From the NCBI GenBank assembly GCA_016872725.1, contig VGZC01000003.1, positions 62,001 through 126,000 on the forward strand: 64,000 nt of DNA, given 5' to 3'. The DNA is from Planctomycetota bacterium (lineage in GTDB: Bacteria > Planctomycetota > Planctomycetia > Pirellulales > Pirellulaceae). The notes beneath the pieces were generated by a model that saw nothing but the letters and a program-made list of their open reading frames with translations, did not search any database and was not told the DNA's origin. The translations under genes and the position numbers were made by a program. This document shows positions 1 through 10,400 of the stretch, piece after piece (positions within the stretch are counted from its first letter, which is position 1; every line of letters begins with the position of its first letter).

Positions 1-2473
1 CCACGACCAGTCCCATGTCGCGGTCGCGGCGAACGCACGCGAACTCCCGCACGTCCAGGTCGAAATACTCCAGCGCGCGATACGGCATGTAGGGCGTCAC
101 GTTCAGGACGGCGCGCAAATGGCCGCTCACCGGCAGAAACTCGTGCGTGATGTCCCACCGCTGCACAATCACGTCCCTGCCCACCAACGGATACGAGCAG
201 CGGGAGAAATACCCGCCGCCGCGATCCCAGCCCGGAATCTGAGGAACCAGATCGGGCCAGTAGCCCTTCCACGAAGAGCCCCCGTCCATGCCCGGCAAGG
301 CGATGTCGTACGTGGGCGCCGCCGGCGCGATGGCGGTCGACGGCGGACGGCCCTTGTCCACCATCGTGGCCGCCGGGTAGTAGTACGGCGTCCCGTCGTT
401 TCCGCGGACGATGCTGATCGGCATGGTGTTGTTGCGATCGCTGCACACTTGCGTCCGGCCCAGGAAATCCACCGTCAACAGGCTCGGCGTTACGAGTTCG
501 CCGCCGCCTCGATCCGTGACGACCGCGACGAACCGGCGCGACTGATCGTGCAAGCCGTCGAAGCTCAGATCGAACGTCGTCCCCTCGGCAAGATGGCGGG
601 CATAGAGCTTTGTGCCGTCGTAGATTCGCACTTCGTTGAGGCCGGCGTCGGCCTGGACCGTCAGGCGAATCCGCCATCGCTCCGTTCCGCGCAAGGAATA
701 TGCGCCCGACGCGACGCGCGACAGATTCCGGCCATCCCAGCAGAGCAGTCGGGGACCGGAGGAAATGTACGATCTGCCCGGCCGCCAGCAGGGCTCCGTG
801 AACCAGTGCCGCGCCGCCGGCGCATCCGGTCCGAAAAGCCACGTGCGCGGGATCGGCTGACTCATCGAAGCAAGTTCCGCGGGGGCAAACAGCCGATTCA
901 CCACGATGGGCTGCACCTCGTCCTCCTGCTCTTGCTTGACGAGGTAGTCGTCCAGCGACCGGTCGACCAGGGCATTCTTCTCGACAGTGTACACGGCGAA
1001 GGAATCGAGAAAGCGGTAACTCCAGGCCGGGTGTCCGCCTTGCCGGATGAGAAACGGCGCGGTGGGCGGGGCGCCGCGCATGAACTTGAAGTTCTGCGAT
1101 TCCCGAATGCGCTGGCCCGACGCGTCGAGCATATTCGGCGTCAGCCAGGGCAGCCGCGGGCCGAACTGCACCCAGCGATTGCCGGCCACGTCCATTGCCT
1201 CGATTCCGGGAATCGCCCAGAAGGAGTCGCTCGACGCTTTGTCGCACCGTGCCACGAGTTGCTCCCAATCGCACTGCTTGAGCTTCTCGAACGTCTCGGT
1301 GAAGACGAGCCACTTCAGCCCCGCCGCCCGGGCCGCAGCGGCCCATTGCTCCACCGTGCCGGAGCCGTCGCTATACGCCGAATGCGCGCCGATCACGCCG
1401 GGAAACGCGTGCGGAGTTTCCGGGATGCCGCCGTCCGTCCAATCGATGGGCGGATCCGAGCGCAGGTCCGAGGCGCGCTCAGCCGGGGCGGAGGCGTTTC
1501 CAGCCCAACCGCCGAGTTGCTTCGACGCGACCGACGGCTCGGCCAGCCAGCGATATAGATTCGCCAGCAGCCGGCCGGCGTCGCTGGGCGTCTTCCCATC
1601 GCCGCGCGTAAGACAAACGTCGTCCGTCAAGGGATGTCCCTGCCACAAGAGGCAGGGGAGGAAATGCAACCCCACCGCTGCCACGCGTCCCTTGCCGTAC
1701 GCTCGCACTGCCGCCAGCGGAGGCGCGGCGGCGAAGCGGCCAGGGAGGTCGTCGCGGAAATGCACGGCGTGCGCCATGAACCACGTGCCGGCGCGGCTCG
1801 ACGCCGTGTCCATGCCGCGAACCACCACCTGCCACGCGTCCGACTCGATCCGCAATGGCGCCGTGGCCGGGCTGTACATCACCGGCGTCGTCGGGTAATA
1901 GACCGTCTTGACGCCTTGCATGACGGCGTGTTTGGCCACGTCGGTGGTCCACCCGTAGCTATGCTGAACCCTTCGCGGTTGCACGTACGCATGAGACGGA
2001 TCCACCACCTGCTCGATGAGAAACTCGACGCCAAACGCCCCGAACAACGTCTTCCACTGGCGCTGGATGTCGTCCTTGGCGACATATCCGCCGCCGATTC
2101 CGTTGAGCACCAGCAGCCCGCCGCCGGCCTCCACATACTCTGGCAGCAGTTCGCTCCACTTCTTCACGGTGTCGGGCGAGACGGTCAAGGCGTAGTCGTA
2201 GAAGAACCCACCGGTCACGAAGACGTTGAACTGCCGCAACAACTCCCAGTTCAGGTCCTTCGGGTCCTTGAGAAACTCGACGCGATAGCCGTCCTTCTCC
2301 ATCTGCCGGGTCCAGGCCGTCTTCCACGGGGCTGCCTGCTCGTGGTAGCTTGCGTAGAGGAGGACGGCGGCTCGCTTGGCCTGCGCGTCGGCGTCGGCAC
2401 ACGCGGACCGCGGAGCCAGAGCGCCAGCCACGAAAAAGGCAAGACACACAGTGACTCGGGCAAACATGTTCAT
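1..2473 (-). CDS. Secreted protein with amidotransferase-like and degenerate PHP-like domains (C-terminus cut by window edge)
   Basis: The frame is open from an ATG at 2473 to the left edge, 824 codons, so the C-terminus is missing. Residues 1-26 form a signal peptide (MNMFARVTVCLAFFVAGALA, then AxA-like cleavage site). Residues about 33-290 resemble a class I amidotransferase/ThuA-like fold (FNVFVTGGFFYDYA, AGGGLLVLNG, GKGRVAAVGLHF), as in DUF4350-type domains. From about residue 357 a PHP-like segment follows (GAHSAYSDGSGTVEQWAAAA, LVFTET, PGIEAM). The usual DxHxHS motif reads VIGAHS, so one metal-binding His is absent, and TDH is replaced by TET. The PHP domain may therefore be catalytically dead. 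A second in-frame ATG lies two codons downstream. Likely acts outside the cytoplasm; substrate unknown. Confidence 0.75.
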   Translation of the reverse strand, partial: MNMFARVTVCLAFFVAGALAPRSACADADAQAKRAAVLLYASYHEQAAPWKTAWTRQMEKDGYRVEFLKDPKDLNWELLRQFNVFVTGGFFYDYALTVSPDTVKKWSELLPEYVEAGGGLLVLNGIGGGYVAKDDIQRQWKTLFGAFGVEFLIEQVVDPSHAYVQPRRVQHSYGWTTDVAKHAVMQGVKTVYYPTTPVMYSPATAPLRIESDAWQVVVRGMDTASSRAGTWFMAHAVHFRDDLPGRFAAAPPLAAVRAYGKGRVAAVGLHFLPCLLWQGHPLTDDVCLTRGDGKTPSDAGRLLANLYRWLAEPSVASKQLGGWAGNASAPAERASDLRSDPPIDWTDGGIPETPHAFPGVIGAHSAYSDGSGTVEQWAAAARAAGLKWLVFTETFEKLKQCDWEQLVARCDKASSDSFWAIPGIEAMDVAGNRWVQFGPRLPWLTPNMLDASGQRIRESQNFKFMRGAPPTAPFLIRQGGHPAWSYRFLDSFAVYTVEKNALVDRSLDDYLVKQEQEDEVQPIVVNRLFAPAELASMSQPIPRTWLFGPDAPAARHWFTEPCWRPGRSYISSGPRLLCWDGRNLSRVASGAYSLRGTERWRIRLTVQADAGLNEVRIYDGTKLYARHLAEGTTFDLSFDGLHDQSRRFVAVVTDRGGGELVTPSLLTVDFLGRTQVCSDRNNTMPISIVRGNDGTPYYYPAATMVDKGRPPSTAIAPAAPTYDIALPGMDGGSSWKGYWPDLVPQIPGWDRGGGYFSRCSYPLVGRDVIVQRWDITHEFLPVSGHLRAVLNVTPYMPYRALEYFDLDVREFACVRRDRDMGLVV

Positions 2474-2782
2474 GGCAATGAGTTTCCCATCAGGTCCGCG
2501 GCGGCTTCGCCGTCGCCGCCGGCAACGCCTTTCGATACTTATCAGCGTATAGTCCGATCCGCACGAAGCTGGGATTCTCGATATAGGCTCCGCTCGGATA
2601 CGCTCCGAACGGCAACAGTCTCACCACATTAATAATCCGCCGCGCCGTCTTCCAGTCGGCGCGCCGCCGAGACAAGCTCGGCGGCGGCGGGAAGGGGGCG
2701 GCGGCGCCGAGTGGATTGTCGCCGACGCCGCCCGGTTCCGTATTTCGGCGACGCATTCGGACGATTCCGCGCGGGTGCCCGT
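2474..2782. other. Intergenic stretch with a small unassigned ORF and a strong hairpin
   Basis: This gap lies between hisB and the secreted protein, both on the minus strand. It holds a short minus-strand frame, 2490-2627, starting with GTG and ending 17 nt before the next gene; it encodes 45 residues including FGAYPSGAYIENPSFVRIG. The upstream extension of that frame (ADWKTARRIINV) also reads like protein but has no start codon, so this could be the tail of a decayed gene. No ribosome binding site is visible. I do not recognise the peptide. Confidence 0.3.
2663..2685. repeat. Perfect 9-bp hairpin downstream of hisB
   Basis: GCCGCCGAG and CTCGGCGGC flank a 5-nt loop (ACAAG). It lies about 100 bp past the hisB stop on the minus strand. 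There is no U-tract on either side, so it is not a standard intrinsic terminator; it may protect the mRNA 3' end or be a REP-type palindrome. Confidence 0.45.
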
Positions 2783-3370
2783 TCAAAGCGTTCCCTTGGT
2801 GCTCGGAACGCCGCTCGTCCTCGGGTCGACTTCCGACGCCATGCGGAGCGCGCGGGCGCTTGCCTTGAAGATCGCTTCGGCGATGTGGTGGCTGTTGCGG
2901 CCGTAATGAACCAGGATGTGCAGGTTGGACAGGGCGTTCGCCGCGACGGCCTGCCAAAAGTCCTCGACCAATTCCGTATCGAACTCGCCGACCTTCGGGC
3001 TGGGAAAGGCGGCTTGGAAGACAAGGTAATATCGGCCGCCGAGATCCCATGCGACGGTGGCGAGCGTCTCTTCCATGGGAAGCGTCGAGTGCCCGTACCT
3101 GCGGATTCCGGCCTTGTCGCCGAGCGCCGCGCGGATCGCCTGTCCGAGGCATATTCCGACATCCTCGACCGTGTGGTGCGGATCGACCCGCAGATCGCCT
3201 TCCGCCCGGACGTCCAGGTCGAACGCTCCGTGCCGCGCGAACAGTTCGAGCATATGGTCGAGGAATCCGACTCCCGTGCGGATATCGGAGCGGCCTTCGC
3301 CGTCGAGGTCGCATTCGAGGGTGACTTTGGTTTCGCGGGTCTGCCTCGAAACCGTCGAACTGCGCGCCAT
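2783..3370 (-). CDS. hisB: Imidazoleglycerol-phosphate dehydratase
   Basis: 195 residues, the normal length of the monofunctional enzyme. It dehydrates imidazoleglycerol phosphate to imidazole-acetol phosphate in histidine synthesis. The two Mn-binding His-rich motifs are present: [13 protein letters not shown] and [11 protein letters not shown] in the first half, [20 protein letters not shown] in the second. [15 protein letters not shown] is also typical. It starts one base after the hisC stop codon, so hisD-hisC-hisB read as one minus-strand unit. There is no fused HAD phosphatase domain, so the histidinol-phosphatase must be encoded elsewhere. Confidence 0.96.
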   Translation of the reverse strand: MARSSTVSRQTRETKVTLECDLDGEGRSDIRTGVGFLDHMLELFARHGAFDLDVRAEGDLRVDPHHTVEDVGICLGQAIRAALGDKAGIRRYGHSTLPMEETLATVAWDLGGRYYLVFQAAFPSPKVGEFDTELVEDFWQAVAANALSNLHILVHYGRNSHHIAEAIFKASARALRMASEVDPRTSGVPSTKGTL

Positions 3371-3371
3371 G

Positions 3372-4418
3372 TCAGACCATCGCTTTCACCAGGGAGAAGA
3401 ACGCGTCCATCTGTTCGTCCGTGCCCACGCTGATCCGCAGTCCGTCGCGCCATCCGGGATAGTCCATGTATCGGACCAGGATCCGCTCGCCCTTCAGTTG
3501 TTCGTAGAGGCCGCGGGCCGGACGATCCGCGTGTTCCGCCCAGACGAAATTGGCGTTCGAGTCGATCACCGAGAAGCCGAGCCGCCTCAAACGATCCGTC
3601 ATCCGTCCCCGCGTCGAGAGGATCCGATTCCGGTTGTGACGGAACCAATCTTGGTCGTCGATCGCGGCCGTCGCGCCGGCGATCGACAGGGTATCGCAGT
3701 TGTACGAGTCCTTCACTTTCCGGAACTGCTCGATCATCGGAGGCTGGGCGACGAGGTAGCCGAAACGGAGTCCCGCGAGCGCGTACGACTTGCTCAACGT
3801 GCGCGCCACCAGGATGCGTTCATTGCGGCGCACGAGATCGACGCAATGCGACGGCGCGAAATCGGCGTACGCCTCGTCGACCAGAAGCGGGCACTCAAGC
3901 CGTTCCGCGATTTCCAAGACCCGTTCGGGTGGAATCACGGTGCCGGTGGGACTGTTGGGATTGGCCAGAAAGGCGCATCGGAGGTCGGGGCGAGGCGCGG
4001 CGAAGGCGTCGTCAAGCGTCCAGTCGGCTTGGAACGGCGTCTCCTCGCACCGGGCGCCTTGGATTGCGGCGAGCGTGCCATAGAGGAGGTAGCTCGGGTA
4101 CGGATACCGCACGCGTTCGCCCGCGCCGACCAGGGCGCGCGTCACGATCGTCAGGATATCGTCGCTCCCGTTCCCGCACACGATCCAATCGGGCTCGACG
4201 CCGAGCAGCGCGGCCGCCCGTTCCCGGAAGGCGCGGGCGAGCGGATCGGGGTAGCGGGCGAGCCCCGACTCGATCGCCGAGCGGATGGCGGCCGCGACCG
4301 ACGGGGATGGGGGATAGGGGTTCTCGTTCGTGTTCAACTTGATGAACTTGCCGCCCAGCGGCTGCTCGCCGGGCGTGTATCCCTCCATCCGTTCGATTTC
4401 GGGCCGAAAGTAGGACAT
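3372..4418 (-). CDS. hisC: Histidinol-phosphate aminotransferase
   Basis: 348 residues, a fold-type I PLP aminotransferase that transfers an amino group from glutamate to imidazole-acetol phosphate. The family signature [12 protein letters not shown] is near the N-terminus; ANPNSPTG and VDEAYADF are the cofactor-pocket motifs; the PLP lysine is in [17 protein letters not shown]; the C-terminal arginine is in GLRISVGT. It sits between hisD (94-bp gap upstream) and hisB (1 bp downstream), which separates it from the similar Asp/Tyr aminotransferases. The ATG at 4418 starts the conserved [14 protein letters not shown] segment. Confidence 0.95.
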   Translation of the reverse strand: MSYFRPEIERMEGYTPGEQPLGGKFIKLNTNENPYPPSPSVAAAIRSAIESGLARYPDPLARAFRERAAALLGVEPDWIVCGNGSDDILTIVTRALVGAGERVRYPYPSYLLYGTLAAIQGARCEETPFQADWTLDDAFAAPRPDLRCAFLANPNSPTGTVIPPERVLEIAERLECPLLVDEAYADFAPSHCVDLVRRNERILVARTLSKSYALAGLRFGYLVAQPPMIEQFRKVKDSYNCDTLSIAGATAAIDDQDWFRHNRNRILSTRGRMTDRLRRLGFSVIDSNANFVWAEHADRPARGLYEQLKGERILVRYMDYPGWRDGLRISVGTDEQMDAFFSLVKAMV

Positions 4419-4512
4419 GACGATTTCCTGTCAGTTGCATTCAAGGCATTCTCGACGCGCGCCATTCAAGACGGATCGTCGGCCGCATGGCCTTCGATGC
4501 GTCCGCGCGGCG

Positions 4513-5868
4513 TCAGGATTCCTGTTCAAGACGCACGTCGACACTGGCTCGATGCGCGGAAAGGCCTTCGATATCGGCGAGTCGTCGGACGTCGTCGGCG
4601 ATCGCTTCGAGCGCCTCGCGCGCGTATTCGATCACGCTGTTTCCCCGCAGGAACGTATTCGCCGTCAATCCGCTCGCCCACCGGGCCGTTCCGCCGGTCG
4701 GCAGGACATGCGACGGCCCCGCCGCGTAATCGCCGATCGAGACGGGGCTGAAGTCGCCCAGGAACGCCGCGCCCGCATGGGGGATTTTTTGCAGGAGCCG
4801 TTCGGGATCCCGGGTCGTGATATGAAGGTGTTCGGGAGCGAACGCGTCGGCGATCGCGCATGCGTGGTCGGCGTCGCGCGCCCGGATCAGCGCGCCGAAC
4901 TGAGCGAGGCTTTGCACGGTCAACTCGGCGCGGGACAACCGCGCGATCCGCGCGCTCAGTTCCCGCTCGACGCCTTCGAGCAGCGCATCGGACCAACTCA
5001 CCAGGATGCCCGCTCCCGGCGAGTGTTCGGCCTGCGCGAGCAGATCGGCGGCCACGAACTCGGGGCGCGCCCGCTCGTCGGCGACGACCACCACCTCGCT
5101 CGGGCCGGCGATGGAATCGATGTCGACCTCGCCGTAGACCCATTTCTTCGCGAGCGCGACGAACAGGTTGCCCGGCCCGGCGATCTTGTCGACCCGCGGA
5201 ACACCCGGGACGCCGTAGGCGAGCGCGGCGACCGCCTGGGCACCGCCGATCCGGTAGACCTCGTCGATGCCGAGTTCACGGCAGACGGCAAGAACGTCGG
5301 GGTGGTGCGCTCCATGATCGGTGGGCGGCGCCACGACGGCGATTTCGTTTACGCCCGCGACTTGGGCGGGCACGACGGTCATGAGGACCGTGGACGGATA
5401 GGCGGCCGCGCCGCCGGGCACGCACACGCCGACGCGCCGCAGCGGAGTGTACCGCTGCCGCAGCCGCACGCCTCCGGGCCGAGTCAGCTCGACGTCCCGA
5501 TGCAGGATGGCCGTCTGGAACTCGACGATGTTCGACCGGATTCTCCGAATGGTCGAGAGGAACTCGGGCGACGCCGCGCGGTGGGCGCGGGCGATCGCGT
5601 CGGGATCGACTCGAAGCGTGTGGGGTTCGAGCGGAAACCGATCGAGCTTCCGGCTGTATTCGAACAGGGCGTCGGCGCCTCGGTCGCGCACGTCGCGGCA
5701 GATCCGTTCCACGACCTGTTGCGGCGACAGGGGTTCGCCGAACGCGGCGATGGTCCGGCCGCGTCCTTGCTCACTCACGATATCCCCGCGCGGACCGAGC
5801 CGCTCGCGGAGCACGGCGAGTCGCGCGTCGCATCCATCGATGCGCGCGTCGATGCGAGCGATTTTCAT
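4513..5868 (-). CDS. hisD: Histidinol dehydrogenase
   Basis: 451 residues from the chosen ATG. The enzyme performs the last two NAD-dependent oxidations of histidine synthesis. Typical motifs are visible: GVCVPGGAAAYPSTVLMT, IGGAQAVAALAYG, KIAGPGNLFVALAKKWVYG, the Zn-site region DLLAQAEHSP, FAPEHLHI, and the C-terminal GPSHVLPTGGTARW. The frame is open a further 44 codons upstream (to 6000), but that part is Arg-rich and unlike the family, so MKIARIDARI at 5868 is preferred. It is the first gene of the hisDCB run. The 128-bp gap to the threonine aldolase carries no His-codon run, so no his attenuator is apparent. Confidence 0.94.
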   Translation of the reverse strand: MKIARIDARIDGCDARLAVLRERLGPRGDIVSEQGRGRTIAAFGEPLSPQQVVERICRDVRDRGADALFEYSRKLDRFPLEPHTLRVDPDAIARAHRAASPEFLSTIRRIRSNIVEFQTAILHRDVELTRPGGVRLRQRYTPLRRVGVCVPGGAAAYPSTVLMTVVPAQVAGVNEIAVVAPPTDHGAHHPDVLAVCRELGIDEVYRIGGAQAVAALAYGVPGVPRVDKIAGPGNLFVALAKKWVYGEVDIDSIAGPSEVVVVADERARPEFVAADLLAQAEHSPGAGILVSWSDALLEGVERELSARIARLSRAELTVQSLAQFGALIRARDADHACAIADAFAPEHLHITTRDPERLLQKIPHAGAAFLGDFSPVSIGDYAAGPSHVLPTGGTARWASGLTANTFLRGNSVIEYAREALEAIADDVRRLADIEGLSAHRASVDVRLEQES

Positions 5869-5996
5869 TGGCGGTCCGTCCATACGGGGTTCCACCGAAT
5901 CCACGGAGCCCAGGGAACAAGAGGGTCTTGCGAATGCCGGGAGCTCGCGACGCGCGAGGCGTCGGATGCGCCGCGCCTCCCGCTTCGAACGAACGT

Positions 5997-7058
5997 TCAC
6001 CGGGAATTCACCATCATCGCATCGGCCGTTCGGGTGAGCAGTCCGCAGGCGAGGTCGACGTCCTCGGCGGACACGTCCAGGTGCGTGACGGCTCGCACGC
6101 GCGACGCGCTGACCGGCAACATGCGAACGCCCCGTTGTTCGAGCGAATCGACGAACGCGGCGGCCGTTCCGAGCGATCGATCGACTTCGAAGATGACGAT
6201 ATTCGTGTCAACCCGGTCGGGGACGAGCCTGAGCGATTCGCATTGGCGCACGGCGGCTGCGAATCGCGATGCCTTTTCGTGGTCCTCGGCCAACCGCTCT
6301 CGATGGTGTTCCAGTCCGTACAAGGCGCCGGCCGCGATGACCCCGGCCTGCCGCATACCCCCTCCAAACAGTTTGCGGTGGCGTCGCGCCTCGCGGATCA
6401 TATCGCTCGGGCCGGCAAGCGCCGAACCGACGGGGGCGCCGAGCCCCTTGCTGAAGCAAACGCTCACCGTGTCGAAGTGGCGGGCCCACGCATCGGCGGC
6501 GATTCCGGTCGCGACGACGGCGTTGAAGAGCCGCGCGCCGTCCAGATGGGTACGCAGGCCCCGCTCGCGGGCCCACCCGCAAATCGACTCGACGACATCG
6601 TACGGCTGAACGCGGCCCGCGCCCCGATTGTGCGTGTTTTCCAAACAAACGAGTCGCGTGCGCGCCAGATGATCGTTGATCGGGCGGATCAAGTCGACCA
6701 ACTGGCCGAGTTGGAGAACGCCGTGCTCGCCTTCCACGGTCCGCGCGACGACGCCGCTCAGTTGAGCGAACGCCGCCTGTTCGTAGTTGTAAATATGGCA
6801 GTTGACATCGCACAGGAACTCGTCGCCCGGCTTGCAGTGGATGCGAACGGCGATCTGGTTGGACATCGAGCCGGACGGCATGAACAGGGCCGCGTCCTTT
6901 CCGAGGATCTCGGCCGTGCTTCGTTCGAGCCGCTCGACCGTCGGATCGACATCGATCACGTCATCGCCGACTTCCGCCTCCGCCATCGCTCGGCGCATCG
7001 CCGCGCCCGGCCTGGTGACGGTGTCGCTGCGCAGGTCGATCATTCGGTTCATGGTCAT
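5997..7058 (-). CDS. ltaE: Low-specificity L-threonine aldolase
   Basis: 353 residues. A PLP enzyme that cleaves L-threonine or L-allo-threonine to glycine and acetaldehyde. It opens with MIDLRSDTVTRPGAAMRRAM, followed by VGDDVIDVDPTVERLE, FMPSGSMSNQIA, the substrate-site ENTHN and LDGARLFNA, and the PLP lysine in CFSKGLGAPVGS. I choose the ATG at 7058 because GGAG sits 6 nt upstream; the longer frame to 7133 has no support. It reads in the same direction as hisD and could feed glycine or one-carbon metabolism, but a functional tie to histidine synthesis is only inferred from position. Confidence 0.93.
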   Translation of the reverse strand: MTMNRMIDLRSDTVTRPGAAMRRAMAEAEVGDDVIDVDPTVERLERSTAEILGKDAALFMPSGSMSNQIAVRIHCKPGDEFLCDVNCHIYNYEQAAFAQLSGVVARTVEGEHGVLQLGQLVDLIRPINDHLARTRLVCLENTHNRGAGRVQPYDVVESICGWARERGLRTHLDGARLFNAVVATGIAADAWARHFDTVSVCFSKGLGAPVGSALAGPSDMIREARRHRKLFGGGMRQAGVIAAGALYGLEHHRERLAEDHEKASRFAAAVRQCESLRLVPDRVDTNIVIFEVDRSLGTAAAFVDSLEQRGVRMLPVSASRVRAVTHLDVSAEDVDLACGLLTRTADAMMVNSR

Positions 7059-7412
7059 TCGGAACTCCGGGACGCGTCGAGAACCAAGTGTTTGGGTCCC
7101 GTCGGACCCTGGCGGCGCCGAGGGACATCCCAACTCCCTACACTATCCGGCCCGATCCAGGACGGCCAGTGGGGCCGCGCCGAGATGACCCGCCTCCGGC
7201 GCCGGGGGTTCGCGCCGACAACGAGTCGGGAACCGTTGCATGCGAAGTCGGCGTTCGCGGGTCCATCACCCCGGGGGGAATGGGCTCGGGTATTTTGAGT
7301 TTGCGGGCTGGAGTGGTACGATAAGAGGTCCTGAGGCCTCCGTCGGACGCGGGTTCGAGCGGCGCGGGACGCCTGGATTGTCACACCCCCAACGGGACCG
7401 CCGGCCCTGGGC
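7059..7412. other. Divergent intergenic region
   Basis: This 354-bp gap separates ltaE (minus) from the pseudokinase (plus) and must hold both promoters. A small perfect hairpin, GGGTCC-CGTC-GGACCC at 7094-7109, lies close to ltaE and could be an operator. A plus-strand promoter candidate is listed separately. I see no gene here. Confidence 0.4.
7295..7322 (+). promoter_or_regulatory. Candidate sigma-70-like promoter for the pseudokinase pair
   Basis: TTGAGT (7295-7300), a 16-bp spacer and TACGAT (7317-7322) each match four of six consensus bases. The site stands in a locally less GC-rich stretch about 90 bp upstream of the 7413 start. Weak evidence: pattern only. Confidence 0.25.
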
Positions 7413-10400
7413 ATGCGCGCTTCCTCGATGTCCATTTCCGACTTCCTGCAACTCGCCGTCCAAAGCGGGCTCGCTACCGCCGCGCAGTGCCGGCAATGGC
7501 AGGTGGAATACCAGCAACAGGCGATCGGTGTCGGCGCCGACGACAGCGAACCGTTCGCGCAGTGGCTCGCGGCCCAGAGCCGGATGAGCCGATACCAGGC
7601 CAAGGTGCTCTTGGCCGGCCGAGCCGGGCCGTTCCTTTACGGGGCGTACCGTCTGATCGAGAAAGCCGGTGACGGGCCGTGGGACGAGTGTTTTCGCGGT
7701 CAGCACGCGGAATCGGGATACCCGGTTCTCATGCAGTTCATCAGCGGCGAACTGACTCGCGATCCGAGGGTTTGGTCCGCGCTCGAACCGTGGCTGGTCC
7801 GTCTGACAACGGTGGGGCACCCCTGCCTTCACGCGTGGTTTGAATACCAAACGGCGGGCGCCTACAAGTTCATGGTCTTCGAGGACTTGGTCGGGCAGTC
7901 GCTCGATCAGGTCATTCCGAGACAGGGGTTCGAGCCCCAGCGCGCCTGCTGGATCGCGCGGCAGATCGCCGAAGGTTTGCGGACGTTGCATCGCGAGGGC
8001 ATTGTTTTTGGCCAACTTCGTCCCGATCAAGTCTGGCAGGATCGTTCGGGCGCATGCAAGCTGACGCTGCACGCGCTCGCGCCTCAGTTGGCTGCGACGC
8101 AGGGAACGTCGGCCTTGATCCGCTCGGACTACCTTGCGCCGGAACTGGCGCGCTCGGGCAAGTCGCCCGACATCCAAACCGACGTGTACGCGTTGGGGTG
8201 TGTGCTGTATCACCTTCTGGCGGGACGCGCGCCGTTCGAGGGCGGGACGGTTGACGAGAAGATGGCGCGGCACGCGTCCGAGGCGATCCAGCCGCTCGAT
8301 ACGCGTGGCGTTCCACCGGCCCTATGCCAACTCGTCACGTACCTCATGGCGAAGAATCCGGCCGTTCGGTTCAAGACTTTGGACGACGTCCTTCCTCGTC
8401 TTGCCGGTTTCGCCGGCGACGAAGCGCATCGGCTGCCGCCCAGGCCGGCTCCGCCGGGAGAGCGCGCATTCTGGCAATACCTGCGAGGTCAGGCGGCCCG
8501 ATCGCCGATCGCGCCGGCTCCCATGTCGGCCGCGACGGCCCCGCCGACGGGATCGGCGGCTCCGTATGGTTCGTATCCGCCGCCCGCGGCTCCGAGAATG
8601 GCCGGCCCGCAGGCCTCGCTTGCGGGCGCCGTCGCGTTCGGTCAACCCGCGGTCGCCTCGTCGTTCGCCCCTCAGGCCGGCCCCATTCCGTCCGGCTTGC
8701 AGGCAGTACCGATTCCCCAATACCCGGGTGCGTCGGGGGTCGAGACCGCGGCGCCGCCGATGACGCCGTCGCCCTTCACGCACCCGGTGGCCACGCCTGG
8801 GACGGGCGTGCCGCTTTTCGCGGCGTCGGCGTCTCGTCCGGCAATCGACATCCGCACACAGAAATCGCGCCGTCGCCGATCGAATCCGTGGACCGCGTTG
8901 GTGGCCGCGCTTTCGGTCATCGCGATCGGCGGATCGCTCGCGTATGTGTGGGTCCATCAGACGCCGACGGCGTCGGGCGACGGGAGTTCCGACAACGGAG
9001 AATCGGCCCGAGCGGGCGACGCGAACCGTACCGACTCGACGACGAAGGATGGCCAGACCGAGCCATCGAACGGTCGATCCGGTAACACGAGCTTGACCGG
9101 TTCGGCCTCATGGATCGATGACGACGGGAAGTCACTTTGGGCATCTCCCACGTCGGGGCGTCCGATCGATTTGACCGGCATTCCCTCCAATCCGCTTCTG
9201 ATCGTTTCGATACGTCCGTCGGACCTGGCGTCGCACGCCGAGGGGCCGAGACTGGTCAAGGCGCTCGGCCCTTGGTTCGAGGCGAGGATTGCGGACTGGA
9301 CCGCCGAATCGGCCATCCCTTGGGAGGACGTCGAGCGGCTTGTGGTGAGCGTTCACGCGGGCGATTCCGGATCGCTGCACCCGGCGTTCGTGGCGCATTT
9401 GAGGAATGCGAGGCTTCGCGGGGAGTTGATCGAATTCTGGGGGAATCCGGGTCCCGAGTCGGTCGGCGACGAGACGATCCATAAGGGGACGAAATGGGCG
9501 TATTACGTTCCTCCACCGATAGCCGCGCCTCAGCGCGGCGACCGACGCGCGCGAGCCGATGAAGGCGCCGCGGGGTCGGCGAATTCCGCCGATGCGGCGC
9601 GAACCGTGGTCATGGCATCGGAGTCCCTGGTTCGGTCGGTGGCGGAGCGGCGCGGCGAGGCGCCTCCGCCTCCCAACGGAACCGACCCGCTGCTCCGCGT
9701 TTCGGACGATCAGCGTTTGGCGACCGTCCTTTTCTCGGCGGAGGACCTCCGCACGGTGGTCTTGCGCGAGGGGCGGAAATTGGATGTGGGCACGGTCGAG
9801 CGTCTTCGCGCGCCGCTGGAGTCGCTCCTGAGCGACGACGCGCGCGGCGTCATGATGAGCGTCCACCTCGATCAACAACTCTATGTGGAGCTCGCCGTCA
9901 CCTGCGACGCGGAACGCGATCGGGAACAAGTCGCGACCGACCTTCGCGAACGGGTCGCCGCGCTGTCGCAGGAAGTCGCGGCCTATCTCGCGCGCGTCCC
10001 CCCCTCCGCCTATTGGCGCCCGGTCGCCCAGAAATATCCGGGCATGGTCCGGTTCCTCTACGAACAGACTCGGGCGCGGGCCGAAGGCGATATCGCCATG
10101 CTCAACGCGAGACTGCCCGACGCCGCGGCGCACAATCTCGCGTTCGGCGCCGAGATGCTCCTTTCATCCGATCCGGAGCCGGCGGGCAATATCCTGGGGA
10201 AACGGTCCGAATCCGATAAACCGATCCCGACCTCACTCGAGGAAATGCTCGAACAAAAACTGACCGTGCGTTTCGAGGATACCGCGTTGGATGCCGCGAT
10301 GGCGAGCATGGTGCGGACGGTCCGCGAGGCATATCCGGGACTGTCGTTCGAATTCGAGATCATCTTGGCGGCGAAAGAAATCCTGAAGGACGGCGTCGCA

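Noticed and set aside
5869-5996. A histidine attenuator upstream of hisD
   Set aside because: No short ORF with a His-codon run and no hairpin with a T-tract in the gap.
4417-6609. 730-residue plus-strand ORF over hisD and ltaE
   Set aside because: Antisense to two clear enzymes; composition is typical of a shadow frame.
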